Shown one piece after another: positions 1 to 10,669 of a stretch of 64,000 bases of DNA; positions within the stretch are counted from its first letter, which is position 1, and each line of letters starts with the position of its first letter. A model generated the notes under the pieces. That model worked only from the letters and a program-made list of their open reading frames with translations. It was not told the DNA's origin and did no database searches. Source of the stretch: CAWGMT01 sp963823675 (GTDB lineage Bacteria > Planctomycetota > Planctomycetia > Isosphaerales > Isosphaeraceae); the NCBI GenBank assembly GCA_963823675.1, contig CAWGMT010000012.1:992001-1056000 (forward strand). The letters are read 5' to 3'. The translations under genes and the position numbers were made by a program.

Positions 1-1
1 C

Positions 2-424
2 CTTTTTCCCGGCAGGATTACCGGTGAGGTCAAGATCAGCATGCGGATCTGGCAGGCGGCACACCACCTGGGCCGGGCAAATGCCATTCGTGCCGACGAA
101 GGCCAGCCGATCGCGATCGGATCGATCGCCCATACCGGCCAGCACGTCACGATCAACTCGCCCGGGGGCGGAACGCTCACGATCGGCGAGAACTTCCGCG
201 CGGGGCCCCGCGCCGTGATCCTGGGCGGCCCGAATGTGAACGCCAAGATCGGCGATGACGTGAGCATTGGGTCGGGTGCCGTCGTCGATCGCACCTCGCT
301 GGGTTCCGGATCGCAGGTGGGAGCCGGCGCGTACTTGCTGGGTTCGAGCTTCCCCCCCAACACCGTAGTCCCCCCTGGAGCCATCTATATCAACAACAAA
401 CTCGAGGGTTACGTACAATGGTGA
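2..424 (+). CDS. Hexapeptide-repeat (left-handed beta-helix) transferase-like protein, 5' end outside window
   Basis: The reading frame is open from the window edge, so the true start lies upstream and only the C-terminal part is seen. About 140 residues remain. They contain spaced Gly/Ile/Val triplets (for example IGENFRAG, AKIGDDVSIGSG, LGSGSQVG) typical of left-handed beta-helix proteins such as gamma-carbonic anhydrases and acyltransferases. The protein ends with an aromatic, hydrophobic tail, LEGYVQW. The substrate cannot be told from this part. The fold call is fairly safe; the activity is not. Confidence 0.6.
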   Translation, partial: LFPGRITGEVKISMRIWQAAHHLGRANAIRADEGQPIAIGSIAHTGQHVTINSPGGGTLTIGENFRAGPRAVILGGPNVNAKIGDDVSIGSGAVVDRTSLGSGSQVGAGAYLLGSSFPPNTVVPPGAIYINNKLEGYVQW

Positions 425-543
425 AATAACCTACGCTCGCCTCAATTATTGGCCGAAAACCGGCAATGACTTCGCGGTTGATCCGCCGCGACCGGGCGAA
501 GTCCACGCTCAGCCGACGATATCGCCTGGAAGGACGCGCAGCG

Positions 544-1875
544 ATGAATACACAACCTGGCGCCACGCAACGAGAATCGGCCTGGGTGGCCATCGTCCTT
601 TCGCCGTTGCGCGCGGTCGAACGCATGCGGGGCTGGCGGCGGCTCGCGCTTGTGGCGCTGTATGGGATTATTGCGCTGGTGACCTGCGCGCTGGGGTGGC
701 GACACGCGCAGCTCGCCAAATTGCCGGACGTCGGTGATCCCTTCGCCGGGGCTGCCTTGCGCTTGCCCGCTCGCGTCCCGGACGACCGCAACGCATTCTT
801 CATTTATCGACGGGCCGTGGAGCGGTTTCAAGACATGAACGAGGCGGAGAGTGCATCGTTCTCGAAAGCTAACTTCTCGTGGTTGGATGCGGACGCGACC
901 TTCCGCGGCTGGGTCATGGAGCACGACGAGGGGATTTCCCTGCTTTGCGCCGGGTCCGACAAGCCGGATTGCTTGGTCGAAACGCCGACGACCGCGGCGG
1001 AACGTGCCGCGACCATCGACAACAACGCGCTCTGCGCGCACCTCTCGTGGATTGGTACCGCGGCCCTCTTCAAGGCCGCGCGGCTGCGATCCGAGGGTGA
1101 CCCGTCCGGCGCGTGGAGGCTGCTCAAGGCCGTCGTGCGCGCCAGCCGGCATATCGAATGGGCTGTCTCGACGGCCGATGGCCGTTCCGTGGGGATCGGC
1201 CTGATCCAGTACGCAAGCGAGCCGGTCGCCGACTGGGCCAACGACCCGGCAGTTGGCGTTCCGCTCCTGCGCCGGGCGCTCGACGACCTGGCGGCTGCGG
1301 AATCCCTCACACCTCCGCTCTCGACGTTCTACCGCCGCGAATATCTGATCGCCGTGGAGTCACTCAAGAATTTGCAACCTTTGATCGCCGCGCGGGCACA
1401 GGCGCGGCACGATCTCGGCCGCTGGCACGTGCTGGACCTCGCGCCGCGACTGGAAGCGTTTCTGAGTGGCGAGCCCGAGCGGAGCCGCCGTGTGCTCAAT
1501 CTGCTGGTCGCTAACGACGTGGCCTGGTGCGATCGCCCTGTCGCTCTTCGGCCGGAGTTCGCCGGCGAGACGCTTCACATTTTTGTGCCCGACCCGGCAG
1601 CGCCGGCGGCCGCGCGAGCCGTGGCGCCCGAACAGCTCGCCCGCCTGGCCGAGTCGGCCTTGATCGCGCCTAACCCGAGCTGGCGAATGGGCGAGCTCGA
1701 CAAATGGGAACGCATCGATCGCTGGTCGCTCCGAGAACTCAATCAGGCGGTCGTCGTGTCGTTATTCACCAAGGAGATGGGCCGTGCTCCCGCATCGCCG
1801 GCCGAAGCGTTCCGGCGCTATCGCCCGTTACCGGGCGACTCACCGGACCGAGATGAGGCCGAGCCATTGCCCTGA
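544..1875 (+). CDS. Uncharacterised single-pass membrane protein
   Basis: This 443-residue protein has one clear hydrophobic segment near residues 36-55 (ALVALYGIIALVTCALGW), followed by a long soluble domain rich in Ala, Arg and Leu. The ATG at 544 is chosen because GGAAGGA lies nine bases upstream; an upstream ATG at 466 lacks such a site. I recognise no catalytic motif. It stands alone between the transferase-like gene and a TPR gene on the opposite strand. It resembles lineage-specific planctomycete envelope proteins, but no function can be given. Confidence 0.7.
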   Translation: MNTQPGATQRESAWVAIVLSPLRAVERMRGWRRLALVALYGIIALVTCALGWRHAQLAKLPDVGDPFAGAALRLPARVPDDRNAFFIYRRAVERFQDMNEAESASFSKANFSWLDADATFRGWVMEHDEGISLLCAGSDKPDCLVETPTTAAERAATIDNNALCAHLSWIGTAALFKAARLRSEGDPSGAWRLLKAVVRASRHIEWAVSTADGRSVGIGLIQYASEPVADWANDPAVGVPLLRRALDDLAAAESLTPPLSTFYRREYLIAVESLKNLQPLIAARAQARHDLGRWHVLDLAPRLEAFLSGEPERSRRVLNLLVANDVAWCDRPVALRPEFAGETLHIFVPDPAAPAAARAVAPEQLARLAESALIAPNPSWRMGELDKWERIDRWSLRELNQAVVVSLFTKEMGRAPASPAEAFRRYRPLPGDSPDRDEAEPLP

Positions 1876-1920
1876 GCCAAAAGGGATCGCTCAGGTGGAG
1901 GCTGCGAACTCATTCGTCCG

Positions 1921-3288
1921 CTATCGCTTGACGCGCGTGCGATTCTTGTCGTCTTTGGCGGCGGCGGCAAGCTCGGCAGCCAGCTTGTGCCAGCGGGCCG
2001 CCGACGTGAAGTCGTTGGCGGCGGTGTAGGCCGCGGCGAGAGTTGAAACGGCGTAAGGATCCTTCCAATCCGTCAGTTTACATGCATTCATAGCCGACTC
2101 GACGGCTTTCTTCGCATCGCGGTAAGCCGGATCAGGACAGGTGATCCGGAGCCAGGCGTCGGCGGCGTAGGCCTCGTCCAGCCGGGGGTTGGCTCGAATC
2201 GCCAGCTCGAAGTCGGTAGCCGCCTTCGCGTACTGTTTCAGCTCGCGCCAGGCCAGCCCTCGACGGTAGAGCACCTCGGCTCCGTCGGGATCGATCGCGA
2301 TCGCTCTGGTGTAGTCGGCGACCGCCTTGTCGTATTCCTGCTTGCTCGACCAGGCGAGGCCGCGGTGGTGATAGGCGCGCGCCAGCTTGGGTTCAATTCG
2401 AATGGCCTCATCTAAGTCGGCAATTGCCTTCTCGAACTGATCCTGGCGAAACCAGGCCAGGCCGCGCTGGTCGAATGCCAGCGCGTCTCGAGGAAGAAGA
2501 CGAACGACCTCGTCGAAGTCGGCGATCGCCTTGGCGTAATCGTGCATGTCGGCCCAGGCGAGGCCCCGGTTGTAATGGGCGAACGCATAATCGGGCTGGA
2601 AGCGAATGGCGTCGTTGAAGTCGGCGATGGCCGCATCGTACACGCCCTTGAGCCGCCAGATCGTGCCGCGATTGTTGTAAACCTTGGCGTTCTCGGGGTC
2701 GAGCCGGATGCCCGCCTCGAAGTCGGCGAGTGCCTTGTCGTATTCCTTCTTGTCGGTCCAGGCGATTCCACGGTTGTTGTAGACCCAGGCGTGGCTGGGG
2801 TCGAGCCTGATGGCTACGGCGTAGTCGACGAGGGCCGAGTCCAACTGTTTCCGCTCCTGGTAGATCGTGGCCCTCATGACGTGCGCAAAGGCGTCGTCCG
2901 GGTTGGCCCGAATTCGCTCGCTGAAGAAACTGATTGCCTCCTCGAAGGCGACGACCTGGTCGGCCTTGACCCACCCGCTCATGCCCTTGCCCTCGGCATT
3001 GAGCCAGAGCCAGGGGCCGTTCACATTCTCGACGCGGTAAAATAGGATGAAGCGCCTGCGGTCAACGATCTGGTCCTCGATCCGAAGCGAGAAGTCGCTG
3101 GACTTTTGCACGACTCGCCGCCCCAGCCAACTCGCTTCACCTTGCTGCTGGGCGAGAGAAAACCCGGGCGCGGCCAGGAAAAGCGCAATGCCCAGATGGC
3201 ACGCGGATCGCCAACTCTTTTGACGCGCGGGCAACGCCATGGCAAGCCGCCGCCGACCCGCGCGAGTCATCTCCTCCGCGTGATTCAC
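1921..3288 (-). CDS. Secreted TPR-repeat protein with an SH3-like N-terminal region
   Basis: The 455-residue protein starts with a basic stretch and a hydrophobic signal segment (residues about 30-46, LGIALFLAAPGFSLAQ). A domain near residues 55-110 (WLGRRVV ... WLWLNAEGKGMSGWVKADQVV) reads like a bacterial SH3-type module. From about residue 115 there are eight or so tetratricopeptide repeats with the usual pattern (AYHHRGLAWSSKQEYDKAVADYTRAIAIDP). Such proteins act as protein-binding scaffolds outside the cytoplasm. No partner is suggested by the neighbours. Confidence 0.85.
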   Translation of the reverse strand: MNHAEEMTRAGRRRLAMALPARQKSWRSACHLGIALFLAAPGFSLAQQQGEASWLGRRVVQKSSDFSLRIEDQIVDRRRFILFYRVENVNGPWLWLNAEGKGMSGWVKADQVVAFEEAISFFSERIRANPDDAFAHVMRATIYQERKQLDSALVDYAVAIRLDPSHAWVYNNRGIAWTDKKEYDKALADFEAGIRLDPENAKVYNNRGTIWRLKGVYDAAIADFNDAIRFQPDYAFAHYNRGLAWADMHDYAKAIADFDEVVRLLPRDALAFDQRGLAWFRQDQFEKAIADLDEAIRIEPKLARAYHHRGLAWSSKQEYDKAVADYTRAIAIDPDGAEVLYRRGLAWRELKQYAKAATDFELAIRANPRLDEAYAADAWLRITCPDPAYRDAKKAVESAMNACKLTDWKDPYAVSTLAAAYTAANDFTSAARWHKLAAELAAAAKDDKNRTRVKR

Positions 3289-3379
3289 GATGCATTCCCC
3301 GGTTCAAAATCCGAACACCAGACCGCCACGAACGCGCTCTTTAGCATAGCATAGGTCGCACGCGCACGAGAATCATGCC

Positions 3380-4958
3380 TTATTCCGCGACGACGCGCTC
3401 TGGTACGCCCCGGCCGCGGCTCGCGCCGGCTTCCTCGCTCGTGTTCTCGTGGTACTCGGCATCGGTGTTGACCTTCCAGGTATCAAACGTGCCGGTGCCC
3501 AGGATGTTGCGCGCTGCCAGGAGCGCGGTCATCATCGAGTGATCCTGGTTGTTGTACTTGTGCATGCCGTTGCGACCCGCCAGTTCCAGATTGCCAAACC
3601 CCTTGAGCCACGTTCGGATGACCGCCAGGTGCTTCTGGTAGTCGTCGTCATAAACCGGATACGCCTTGGGCATGCGCACGACGCAGCCGTCGACGACCTC
3701 GGACGGCGAAACCAGGCCGATCGCCGCGATCTCGCGGCGGCCCAGCTCCACGAGGTCCTGGTCCGATTTCGTCCAGAGATCGTCGCCCTCGAAGCAGAAA
3801 TACTCGAGTCCCAGGCTCGTCTTGCTCGAGTCGGGAACGAGGTCGGGTGACCAGTTCTTGAAGTTTTGAATCCGGCCCAGCCGCACTTCCGGCTCGTGGA
3901 TATAGATCCAGTTGTCAGGGAAAACGAAGGGCGCGGTCGACGATGAGGACGACGGTCAGGAAATCGCGGTACTTGAGCGCACAGGCGGCGCGAGCCACCG
4001 CGGCCGGCGCGGCGGGACTCATGGCCCGGATCAGGTCGCGGATCGGCAGAGTCGACAGGAAATGGCTGCCCGTATAACGGGTGCTCTTGCCCTGGCTGTC
4101 AACGGCCACGAACGCGCTGATCGCCGAGCCGTCGTGCTGCACCTGGATCACGCGGCGATCAAGGGCAACCGCTCCCCCCTGCTCTCGAATGCGGTCCCGT
4201 GCCACTTCCCACATCTGGCCGGGGCCCAACCGCGGGTAGTGGAACTCGTCGATCAAGGTCTTGATCACCTCGCCCCTTCCGGCGGCCGAATCGACCGAAA
4301 ACGGCCGCGGCGACGGCACGAATGAGGCTCAAGTCTTTGATTCGCTGGGCCGCCCAGTCGGCCGATATTTCACTGGTGGGCATCCCCCAGACCTTTTCGG
4401 TGTACGACTTGAAGAAAATCCCGAAGAGCTCGCGGCCGAACCGATTGACCACCCAATCCTCGACGCTGCGCTCCGGACGGATCGGCGCCAACCGGGCTTT
4501 CATGTAGCTGACCACGATCCGAATCGAGCGGACCATCCCCAGCTTCCAGAGCGCGTCGGCGGGTCGAAGCGGGTAATGGAAAAACTTGCGGTCATAGTAG
4601 ATCCGCGAAAGACGCGACCGCTTCAGGAAAGCCTCGCCCAGGATCTCGCGCCAGAGTTGGTTGACCTCGCTGCTCTTGGAAAAGAAGCGATGTCCGCCGA
4701 TATCAAACCGATAGCCTTTGTACTCATCGGTCCGGCTGATCCCGCCGACCAAGCGAGGATCCGCCTCCAGGACGACGCAGCTCTTGCCGTGCTTGGTCAG
4801 CTCGTAAGCCGCGGTGAGGCCGGCGGGACCGCCGCCGGCGATCACGGTCTCGTGAGCCGCTACGACCGCAAGGGCTTGTGGACCTTGGACTCGCGTCCAG
4901 CGATGGGGGATCGGCCCAGCTGCAGCGCTCGATCGGTCTCTGGCCGCTGTGCACCCAT
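3380..4958 (-). CDS. FAD-dependent oxidoreductase, UDP-galactopyranose mutase-like (frameshifted in this sequence)
   Basis: The N-terminal Rossmann motif is clear (IAGGGPAGLTAAYEL), followed by the glycine-rich second FAD motif GGISRT and the HRFFSK segment, and later WGMPTSEI and DNWIYIHEP, as in amine-oxidase/UDP-galactopyranose-mutase-like proteins. The reading frame is broken about three times (near 4866, 4270 and 3905), and the pieces join into one protein of roughly 525 residues. The start at 4958 has GAGGA seven bases upstream; it needs one base restored in a CCC run. Likely role: flavin-dependent sugar or polyprenyl-type redox chemistry; the substrate is unknown. Confidence 0.75.
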
Positions 4959-5295
4959 GACCAAATCCTCAATCCGCGAGATGAACGACCGGGCGCGTCG
5001 CGTCGCGCGGCGGGCCCGGGCACTGAAATTGATCGATCGGCCGCCTGGCCGCGTGCGTTTTGGCATAAATTCCTACCAGGGTCAACGCCGATCATCACAA
5101 GAGAAGGGCGCAGCTCAATCACTTGACGGGGAACGCCCAACCTGGAAAATGAGGTCCAACACTTCAGCCGGCATCGCCGGAATTGGCCCCGTCGCTTCGG
5201 CCAGGATGGCCGGGCGGCTGCCTTCAAAGTGAGAGCGCATGATGCTGGTCACCGCTGTGCGGCGATCACCGGCCGACAATTCAGGGAGGTCATGG

Positions 5296-5562
5296 ATGAC
5301 TTACGAACAGTGCCAGGCAATTCTCGCGGAGCTCCGTCGTCGTCAAGGAACGGAAAAACCGCTTGTGCAAGTGACTTGCGGCAAATCAGTAATGCGAGGG
5401 CGGGTCAATTACTCCGCTTCCGGCCTGGCCGGCCGCCGCAATCCCAACTCGCCGTACGGAGTCCTCGTCCTCGAGCAGATGGGACTGGCGCGCGCACCTT
5501 CCTCATTTGTCCAGATTGCCAATATTCCCGAGGACGGCTTGCTGGGGATTGAAGCATCGTGA
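5296..5562 (+). CDS. Small hypothetical protein (88 aa)
   Basis: The ATG at 5296 is preceded by GGGAGG at six bases, which favours it over an upstream in-frame ATG at 5239. The protein begins MTYEQCQAILAELRRRQG and has no membrane segment or recognisable motif. It lies between two genes on the opposite strand and ends 16 bases before the GH57 gene end. Its ribosome site and codon use support a real gene; the function is unknown. Confidence 0.6.
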   Translation: MTYEQCQAILAELRRRQGTEKPLVQVTCGKSVMRGRVNYSASGLAGRRNPNSPYGVLVLEQMGLARAPSSFVQIANIPEDGLLGIEAS

Positions 5563-5578
5563 GGGTCTGATTTTTTTC

Positions 5579-8014
5579 TCATGGCCGCCAGCCCAGCAGG
5601 TCGCCGCTGAGCTTGAGGCCCTCCGCGAGCCTGGCGAAATCCGCCCGCAATGACGGCACCATGGCGCCGCGACTCGCTGAGCTCGACAAACGCAGTCAAG
5701 AGCCGGTTCTGAACTTGCCAGAGGTTGGGCTCGAGCCCCAGGAGCTTGCCCGCATAGATGAGCATTTCGACGCGGCCGATGATCGGGGACAATTCGGCAC
5801 CCGGACGGATTTCATCGAGGGCCAAGAGCATCGCCTCGGCCAGGGTCTTCTCGAGCCCATCGCGCTCGGGCCGATAGCTCCAGGCCCGGCCGCGCTCGAC
5901 CAGGTTTTCGATGCCGTCAAGGGTGCTGGCTGCGCCGCGGACCAGCCGGCCGATCTCGTCGCCTAGGTGAGTGTCGAGGTAACTCGAAGCGGCCGCCCGC
6001 ATCGACTTGGGGATCGGGTAGGCCAGTTGGCCCAGCCGGTTGAGAACCTCCTCATCCTGGTTGGCCAGAAGCTCGAACGAGCGCTCGTAGTCGGCGATGC
6101 GATCCTCGAGCACGATCCCGATGATCCGCCATTGCTCGTCGCGGAAGAGGTCGTCGAGCCGGTGGGATCGACCCGGGAACTCGCGCGCGACCAGGGTCGT
6201 GACATCCGCCAGCGAGCCGCGGCGATAGATCGTCATCAGCTCGCTCTTGAATTCCTCGTAGGTCGCAGGGTCGGGCTCCAGGTTCAGGACGGCGTGGAAG
6301 TCGAGCCCGCCGAAGTGGATCACCACGAACTGGGCCTCGGCCTGATTGCCGATCCGCCGCGATCGCGCCTCGAGACGGCCGATCGCGACGTGGCCGCTAG
6401 CCCGGCTCCGCACGTCGAGATCGAGCGTATCGAGGTCGAACGAGTACACGCGCCCCTTGGGCCCCTGGCCCGGCGGTCGATAGATCAGGCTGATGGCGTG
6501 GTGCGCCAGCACGCGCTCGAGATCGACGACGGCCGGACGCACGACCTGCTCCCACACGCCGCGGCCGTCCTGGTATCGCGGCAGGTTGCTGGGCGCCTTG
6601 GCAAGTGCGGCGACAAATTCGGGCTCGAAATCGCGCTGCAACTGCTTGGCCAGGTAGATGGCTCGGGCCGCATACTGCAAGCACTGAATCGTCTCGATAC
6701 CGGAGAGCTCATCGTGAAACCAGCCGCAGGAAGTGAACATCAACATCGCGTCGCGCTGCATTTCGAGCAGTCGCAGGGCTTCGGCGACCTGATCGGCGTC
6801 GAGGTCGGCATGTCCGTGGCGCGCGATGAAGCGGCCAATGGCTTCGTCGGAGTCGCGATCGAGGAGCACCTCGATGTAGGCGTCGCGCGCGTTCCAGGGG
6901 CTCTGAAAATACGCGCGGCCGCGCGTGCCGTAGACGTGGTCGAGCTGAAGCTTCAGCCCGTCGAGCGCCTGCCGGAGCGGGCCGCGCCAGCGCTGGTGCC
7001 ACTCGCCCCGGTTACGGCAGCCGCAATCGGCACGCCAGCGCTCGATGCCGTGGCGCAGCTCCAGGAGCTGTTGTCGTGGATCTCGGCCTCCCACTCGGGC
7101 GGATGCAGCTCGAGAAACTCGCCGTAGTTCGTGAGCCGGACCTCCGGGCCCTCGGCCAGGCGATTGAAGACGTAAGCCAGCGCCATGTCGCCATGGGGAT
7201 GATGATGGCCGTACGATTCGCCGTCGGTGGCGATGTGCATGAGCTGGGCATGCCCCCTGCGCTCCTCGAACCCGCGGTTCAAACACTGGAGAAACCGCTC
7301 GCCGTCATCCAGCAGCCTCTCGAACGCGACCTGGTGCGACACGTTGGCGTCGTAGAAGAAAAGCACGATCGACCGCCCGGACGCCAGCCGGCAGAGGTAG
7401 GCGCGCGACGGGTCGATCGTGCCGGGATCGTCGTGCCATTCCCTCGTGCCCAGCTTGCGCCAACGCCGCGCCTGGCTGGGCGCGAGGATCGTGAAGAGGA
7501 TGCCTGCCTCGGCCAGCGCCTCGAGCGACTCCACGTCAACGGCCGTTTCGGGCAGCCACATGCCCTCGGGACCGCGACCGAACCGGTGGCGAAAGTCGGC
7601 GATGCCCCAGGCGACCTGAGTCTCCCTGTCGTGCCGGCTTGCAAGAGGCATGATCATGTGATTGTATACCTGGGCGAGTGCATTGCCGTGGCCGCGGCGC
7701 CGCTCGATGCTGAGCCGGTCGGCCTCGACGATCGCCTCGAGGACGGCGGGCTCGTGCTCGGCCAGCCAGTGCAAGAGCGTGGGCCCGAAGTTGAAGCTCA
7801 TCCAGGTGTAATTGTCGAGCAGATTGATGATCCGGCCGCCCTGGTCGAGGATTCGCGACCGGGAATTGGGCGCGTAGCACTCGCGCGTGATTCGCTCGTT
7901 CCAGTCGTGAAACGGCGCGGCCGAGTCTTCGACCTCGACGGCGTCAAGCCAGGGGTTCTCACGGGGAGGTTGATAGAAATGACCGTGAATACAGATGTAT
8001 CGGGGGTAGCGCAT
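5579..8014 (-). CDS. Glycoside hydrolase family 57-type protein with DUF3536 (two frameshifts)
   Basis: The N-terminal half starts YICIHGHFYQPPRENPW, the conserved opening of DUF3536 GH57-like proteins, and carries WLPETAVD and DGESYGHHHPHGD. A missing C near 7050 (CCCAC read as CCAC) breaks the frame just before the Cys/His-containing segment; a second break near 5655 precedes the true C-terminus, which ends GDLLGWRP. Restored length is about 811 residues. The family acts on alpha-glucans. The gene follows the YgfZ-like gene by 32 bases on the same strand. ATG 8014 is chosen by alignment to the family start; no strong ribosome site is seen. Confidence 0.8.
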
Positions 8015-8046
8015 GCGTGGAGGATCTAGCGGGGGAAGTCGCGTTC

Positions 8047-9053
8047 TCAAACCTGGGTCAACAGGGAAAGATCGCTGACGGTCGCTGTGGTCGGCGCAGC
8101 GGCGCCCGGAACCTGGACGTCCAGTTTGGTGCCCGCCCGGCGCAGTTGGTGCGGACGAAAGCCAGAGCCAAAGGCGCAGCGCGGACCGGAGAGAAGACCG
8201 CGGAGGTCACCACTCCGGCCGGCTTGCCTTCATGCAGGAGGACCGAGCCGGCCGGCGGACAGGGCGACCCGGGGGCGAACCGAAGCCCTTTCAAGATCTG
8301 ATTGACGTGCCCGAGCGCGTCGAGGCGGGCCACCGTCTCCTGGCCGAGATAACAGCCCTTGACAAAGCTGATCGCGCGCTCGTCGCGGCCGATCTCTTGA
8401 GGTAGGTTCTTCTCGGTGACGTCCTTACCGAAGACGGGCGTGCCACCGGCGATTCGCAGCACCTCGAACGTCTCGGAATCGACGACGATCAGCCCGAATT
8501 CGCGGCCGCGCGTCACCAGGTTGTTCCACACGGGCTCGGCGTCCGATGCCGCCCCGATCACGGTCACACCGGGCAGCCCGGTCGGAGACTCCCGGATTGC
8601 GCGCAGCGAGAAGCCGTAGAATTCCGTTACCTTGTGCGCATAATCACCTTCGCCCGGCAGCTCGCTCGATCCGCTGCGCACGAGCTTGGCCAGATCGGTA
8701 CCGACCAGGTGAAACTCGAAGGTCGAGGCCGTCACGTCCTCGATCGTCACGTCGCTGAAGACGCCGTACTGCCGGAAATGCGGCAGCGCAAGATCCATGC
8801 CTCCGGGGTCGGACCGAACCAGGATGCGATCGTCACAGGCCAGCAGGATCGTGTAGGCAAGAGTCTTGCCCTGGGTGCTGGTGACGAACGCCTCGCAGCC
8901 TCGCCCCACCGGCAATCGCTGGACGTCGTTGGTAGTGAGGTTGTGCAACAGCTTGGCACGGTCGGGCCCGGTGACTTCGATCCGTACGCGATTGGACCGG
9001 TCGGCCATTCCGACGTGCGTGGCAATCGTCTGAAAGTCGCTCGCAGGGTTCAT
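8047..9053 (-). CDS. ygfZ: YgfZ/GcvT-domain protein (folate-dependent Fe-S cluster repair type)
   Basis: The signature KGCYLGQETVAR near residue 225 is the conserved K-G-C-Y-x-G-Q-E motif of YgfZ proteins, which help maintain certain 4Fe-4S enzymes with tetrahydrofolate. The N-terminal part (VTGPDRAKLLHNLTTND) matches the GcvT-like fold. A base is missing near 8152 (CGCCAC read as CGCAC); after correction the protein ends SDLSLLTQV, stop at 8047, length about 335. It lies 46 bases after the LarA-like gene and before the GH57 gene, probably one transcript. Confidence 0.85.
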
Positions 9054-9099
9054 GGTACACACATTCTATGGCCGGAGCGGCCTCCGCCGCAATCGTCTC

Positions 9100-10317
9100 T
9101 CAATCTTCCTCGTCCGGCGGCAGGACCGGGCAAGTCAGCTCGGCCCGGCTGACGAACAGACAGGAACCGCTCTTGGCAACCAGCCGCTGCACCTGTTCGG
9201 GACTTTCGAGCGCGACCAAGAAGAGGTCCTCCACGACCTGTTCCGGCAATGAGCTCAAGAGGAAAACGTCGGCCCAGGCCAATGCCTGCGCCAGGTGGCG
9301 GGCGACGAGGTAGTCGTCGTCGGATTCGTGGCCGCGGAGCCGTGTCGCCGCTTCGCGGGGATCGTCAAGAGTGCAGAGCCCCCGAAGCGCCGGGCCGAGC
9401 GTCCCCGACGCACGCGACAGCGCAACAATCTTGCCGCCATGCCGGACGAGATTGGTGGCCGTGAGCAACCCGGCGGCAAGATCCTCCAGGGTCGTCGGAA
9501 AACCAGGCTGGCCGATCCCCGCCACAACCAGATCGGCGCACGAGCCAGCCCGGAACTGCCAGTGACGGTCGAGCGCTTCCAGCCCCGAATCGCGCACCGT
9601 CGTTTCGCGGCCCGCAACCGCCTGGGCGATTCCCGAGGATGCCGGAACCAGTCCGACGTGAAACTGGGAGCCCAGCAGCCAGCTCACCTCGAACGACTCA
9701 TCCAGCTTGGACAAGGTTCTGGATCGCGGGTTAGTCGCCGTTTCCCGGCTGGACCGGCTTCGAATCGCCTTGATCGTCGCACGGTCGCTCAACTCAGGAA
9801 AAAGCAAGCTCCACGGACCTCGATACCCCACGACCGGGTCGTATCCCAGCCGGGCAACGGGCACCACCACGTCGGCATCGGTCAAATGCCGGTTGAGGTA
9901 GATTCTCCGCCCCTGTTTGGTCGTCGCCAGGTAGGCCAGCTCACCTCGCTCGTCCGGATCATGAACAACGAGCGTGACGCCCGAGGGGATGGCGCCCTCC
10001 AGACCGTTACCATCCCGAGGAGCGACGACCGTGATGTTTTCCGGGCCCACTCCGGCTTGATCCAGCGTCTGCGTGATGGCCTCGAGGAAACCTCGGGCCG
10101 GCAAGATCGTCTGGTCGAATGCGATCACCAGCCGGTCGCCGGGAACGACGATCTGCCGTAGCGGCGGATAATCGAGCGGCCGTTCCAGGGCGTCGCGCAG
10201 CGCCTCGACACCACGCGGAGCTTCGAGTCCGGGCGGTCCAATCCAGGACGCGACGACGTGCTCTGCCGGGAGCTCGAAATCCAGCCGTTCGTCCTGATAT
10301 TCGACCGCTACGTGCAT
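9100..10317 (-). CDS. LarA-like (DUF2088) nickel-dependent racemase family protein
   Basis: The 405-residue protein matches the lactate racemase LarA family along its length: an N-terminal DUF2088-like part (VIAFDQTILPARGFLEAI, VVAPRDG), a middle VVVPVARLGYDPVVGYRGP and a C-terminal part with GIGQPGFPTTLEDL. In LarA the middle segment carries a histidine before the GYxG stretch; here it reads YDPVVGYRG. The classical racemase chemistry is therefore doubtful. First gene of an apparent leftward run with the YgfZ-like and GH57 genes. Confidence 0.75.
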   Translation of the reverse strand: MHVAVEYQDERLDFELPAEHVVASWIGPPGLEAPRGVEALRDALERPLDYPPLRQIVVPGDRLVIAFDQTILPARGFLEAITQTLDQAGVGPENITVVAPRDGNGLEGAIPSGVTLVVHDPDERGELAYLATTKQGRRIYLNRHLTDADVVVPVARLGYDPVVGYRGPWSLLFPELSDRATIKAIRSRSSRETATNPRSRTLSKLDESFEVSWLLGSQFHVGLVPASSGIAQAVAGRETTVRDSGLEALDRHWQFRAGSCADLVVAGIGQPGFPTTLEDLAAGLLTATNLVRHGGKIVALSRASGTLGPALRGLCTLDDPREAATRLRGHESDDDYLVARHLAQALAWADVFLLSSLPEQVVEDLFLVALESPEQVQRLVAKSGSCLFVSRAELTCPVLPPDEED

Positions 10318-10573
10318 CGCCGGAACCGCCGCGCGGCTTGAAGGTTGTTGTCACAATCATGGCGACTGTTGCGTGGATGGCTGCGCCCCTTCGGTTGGGG
10401 AAGAGTTCATCTTACTGAGCGTCGCGCGAGGAACGCAACTTCTTGGCGTGCGACCCGCCGGGCACGGAGGCCCGGCCCACTTAACAGAGCTGATGAGCCT
10501 TCCAGTGGAGCGGGCGTCCCCGCCCGCGCGGGACCCTGGGATCTGGGCAAAAACAATTTACCGGAAGAGGCAT

Positions 10574-10614
10574 CTTTCGCTTCGCGAACGAAAGCCCTTT
10601 CGCGGAGCGAAAGG
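10574..10614. repeat. Two adjacent hairpins in a 350-bp gene-free stretch
   Basis: Between 10318 and 10669 I see no gene. The stretch holds a hairpin at 10574-10594 (CTTTCG / CGAAAG, with the palindrome TTCGCGAA inside the loop) and one at 10596-10614 (CCTTTCGC, loop GGA, GCGAAAGG). A GC-rich hairpin GCGGGCG/CGCCCGC lies near 10512-10529. They look like dispersed extragenic palindromes, although the second could terminate transcripts arriving from the left-pointing lipoprotein gene. Confidence 0.6.
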
Positions 10615-10669
10615 CAACACTCATTTTTGCGCCGGACTTTGCCGCGCCATGACCACTAGGTGCCGGAGG

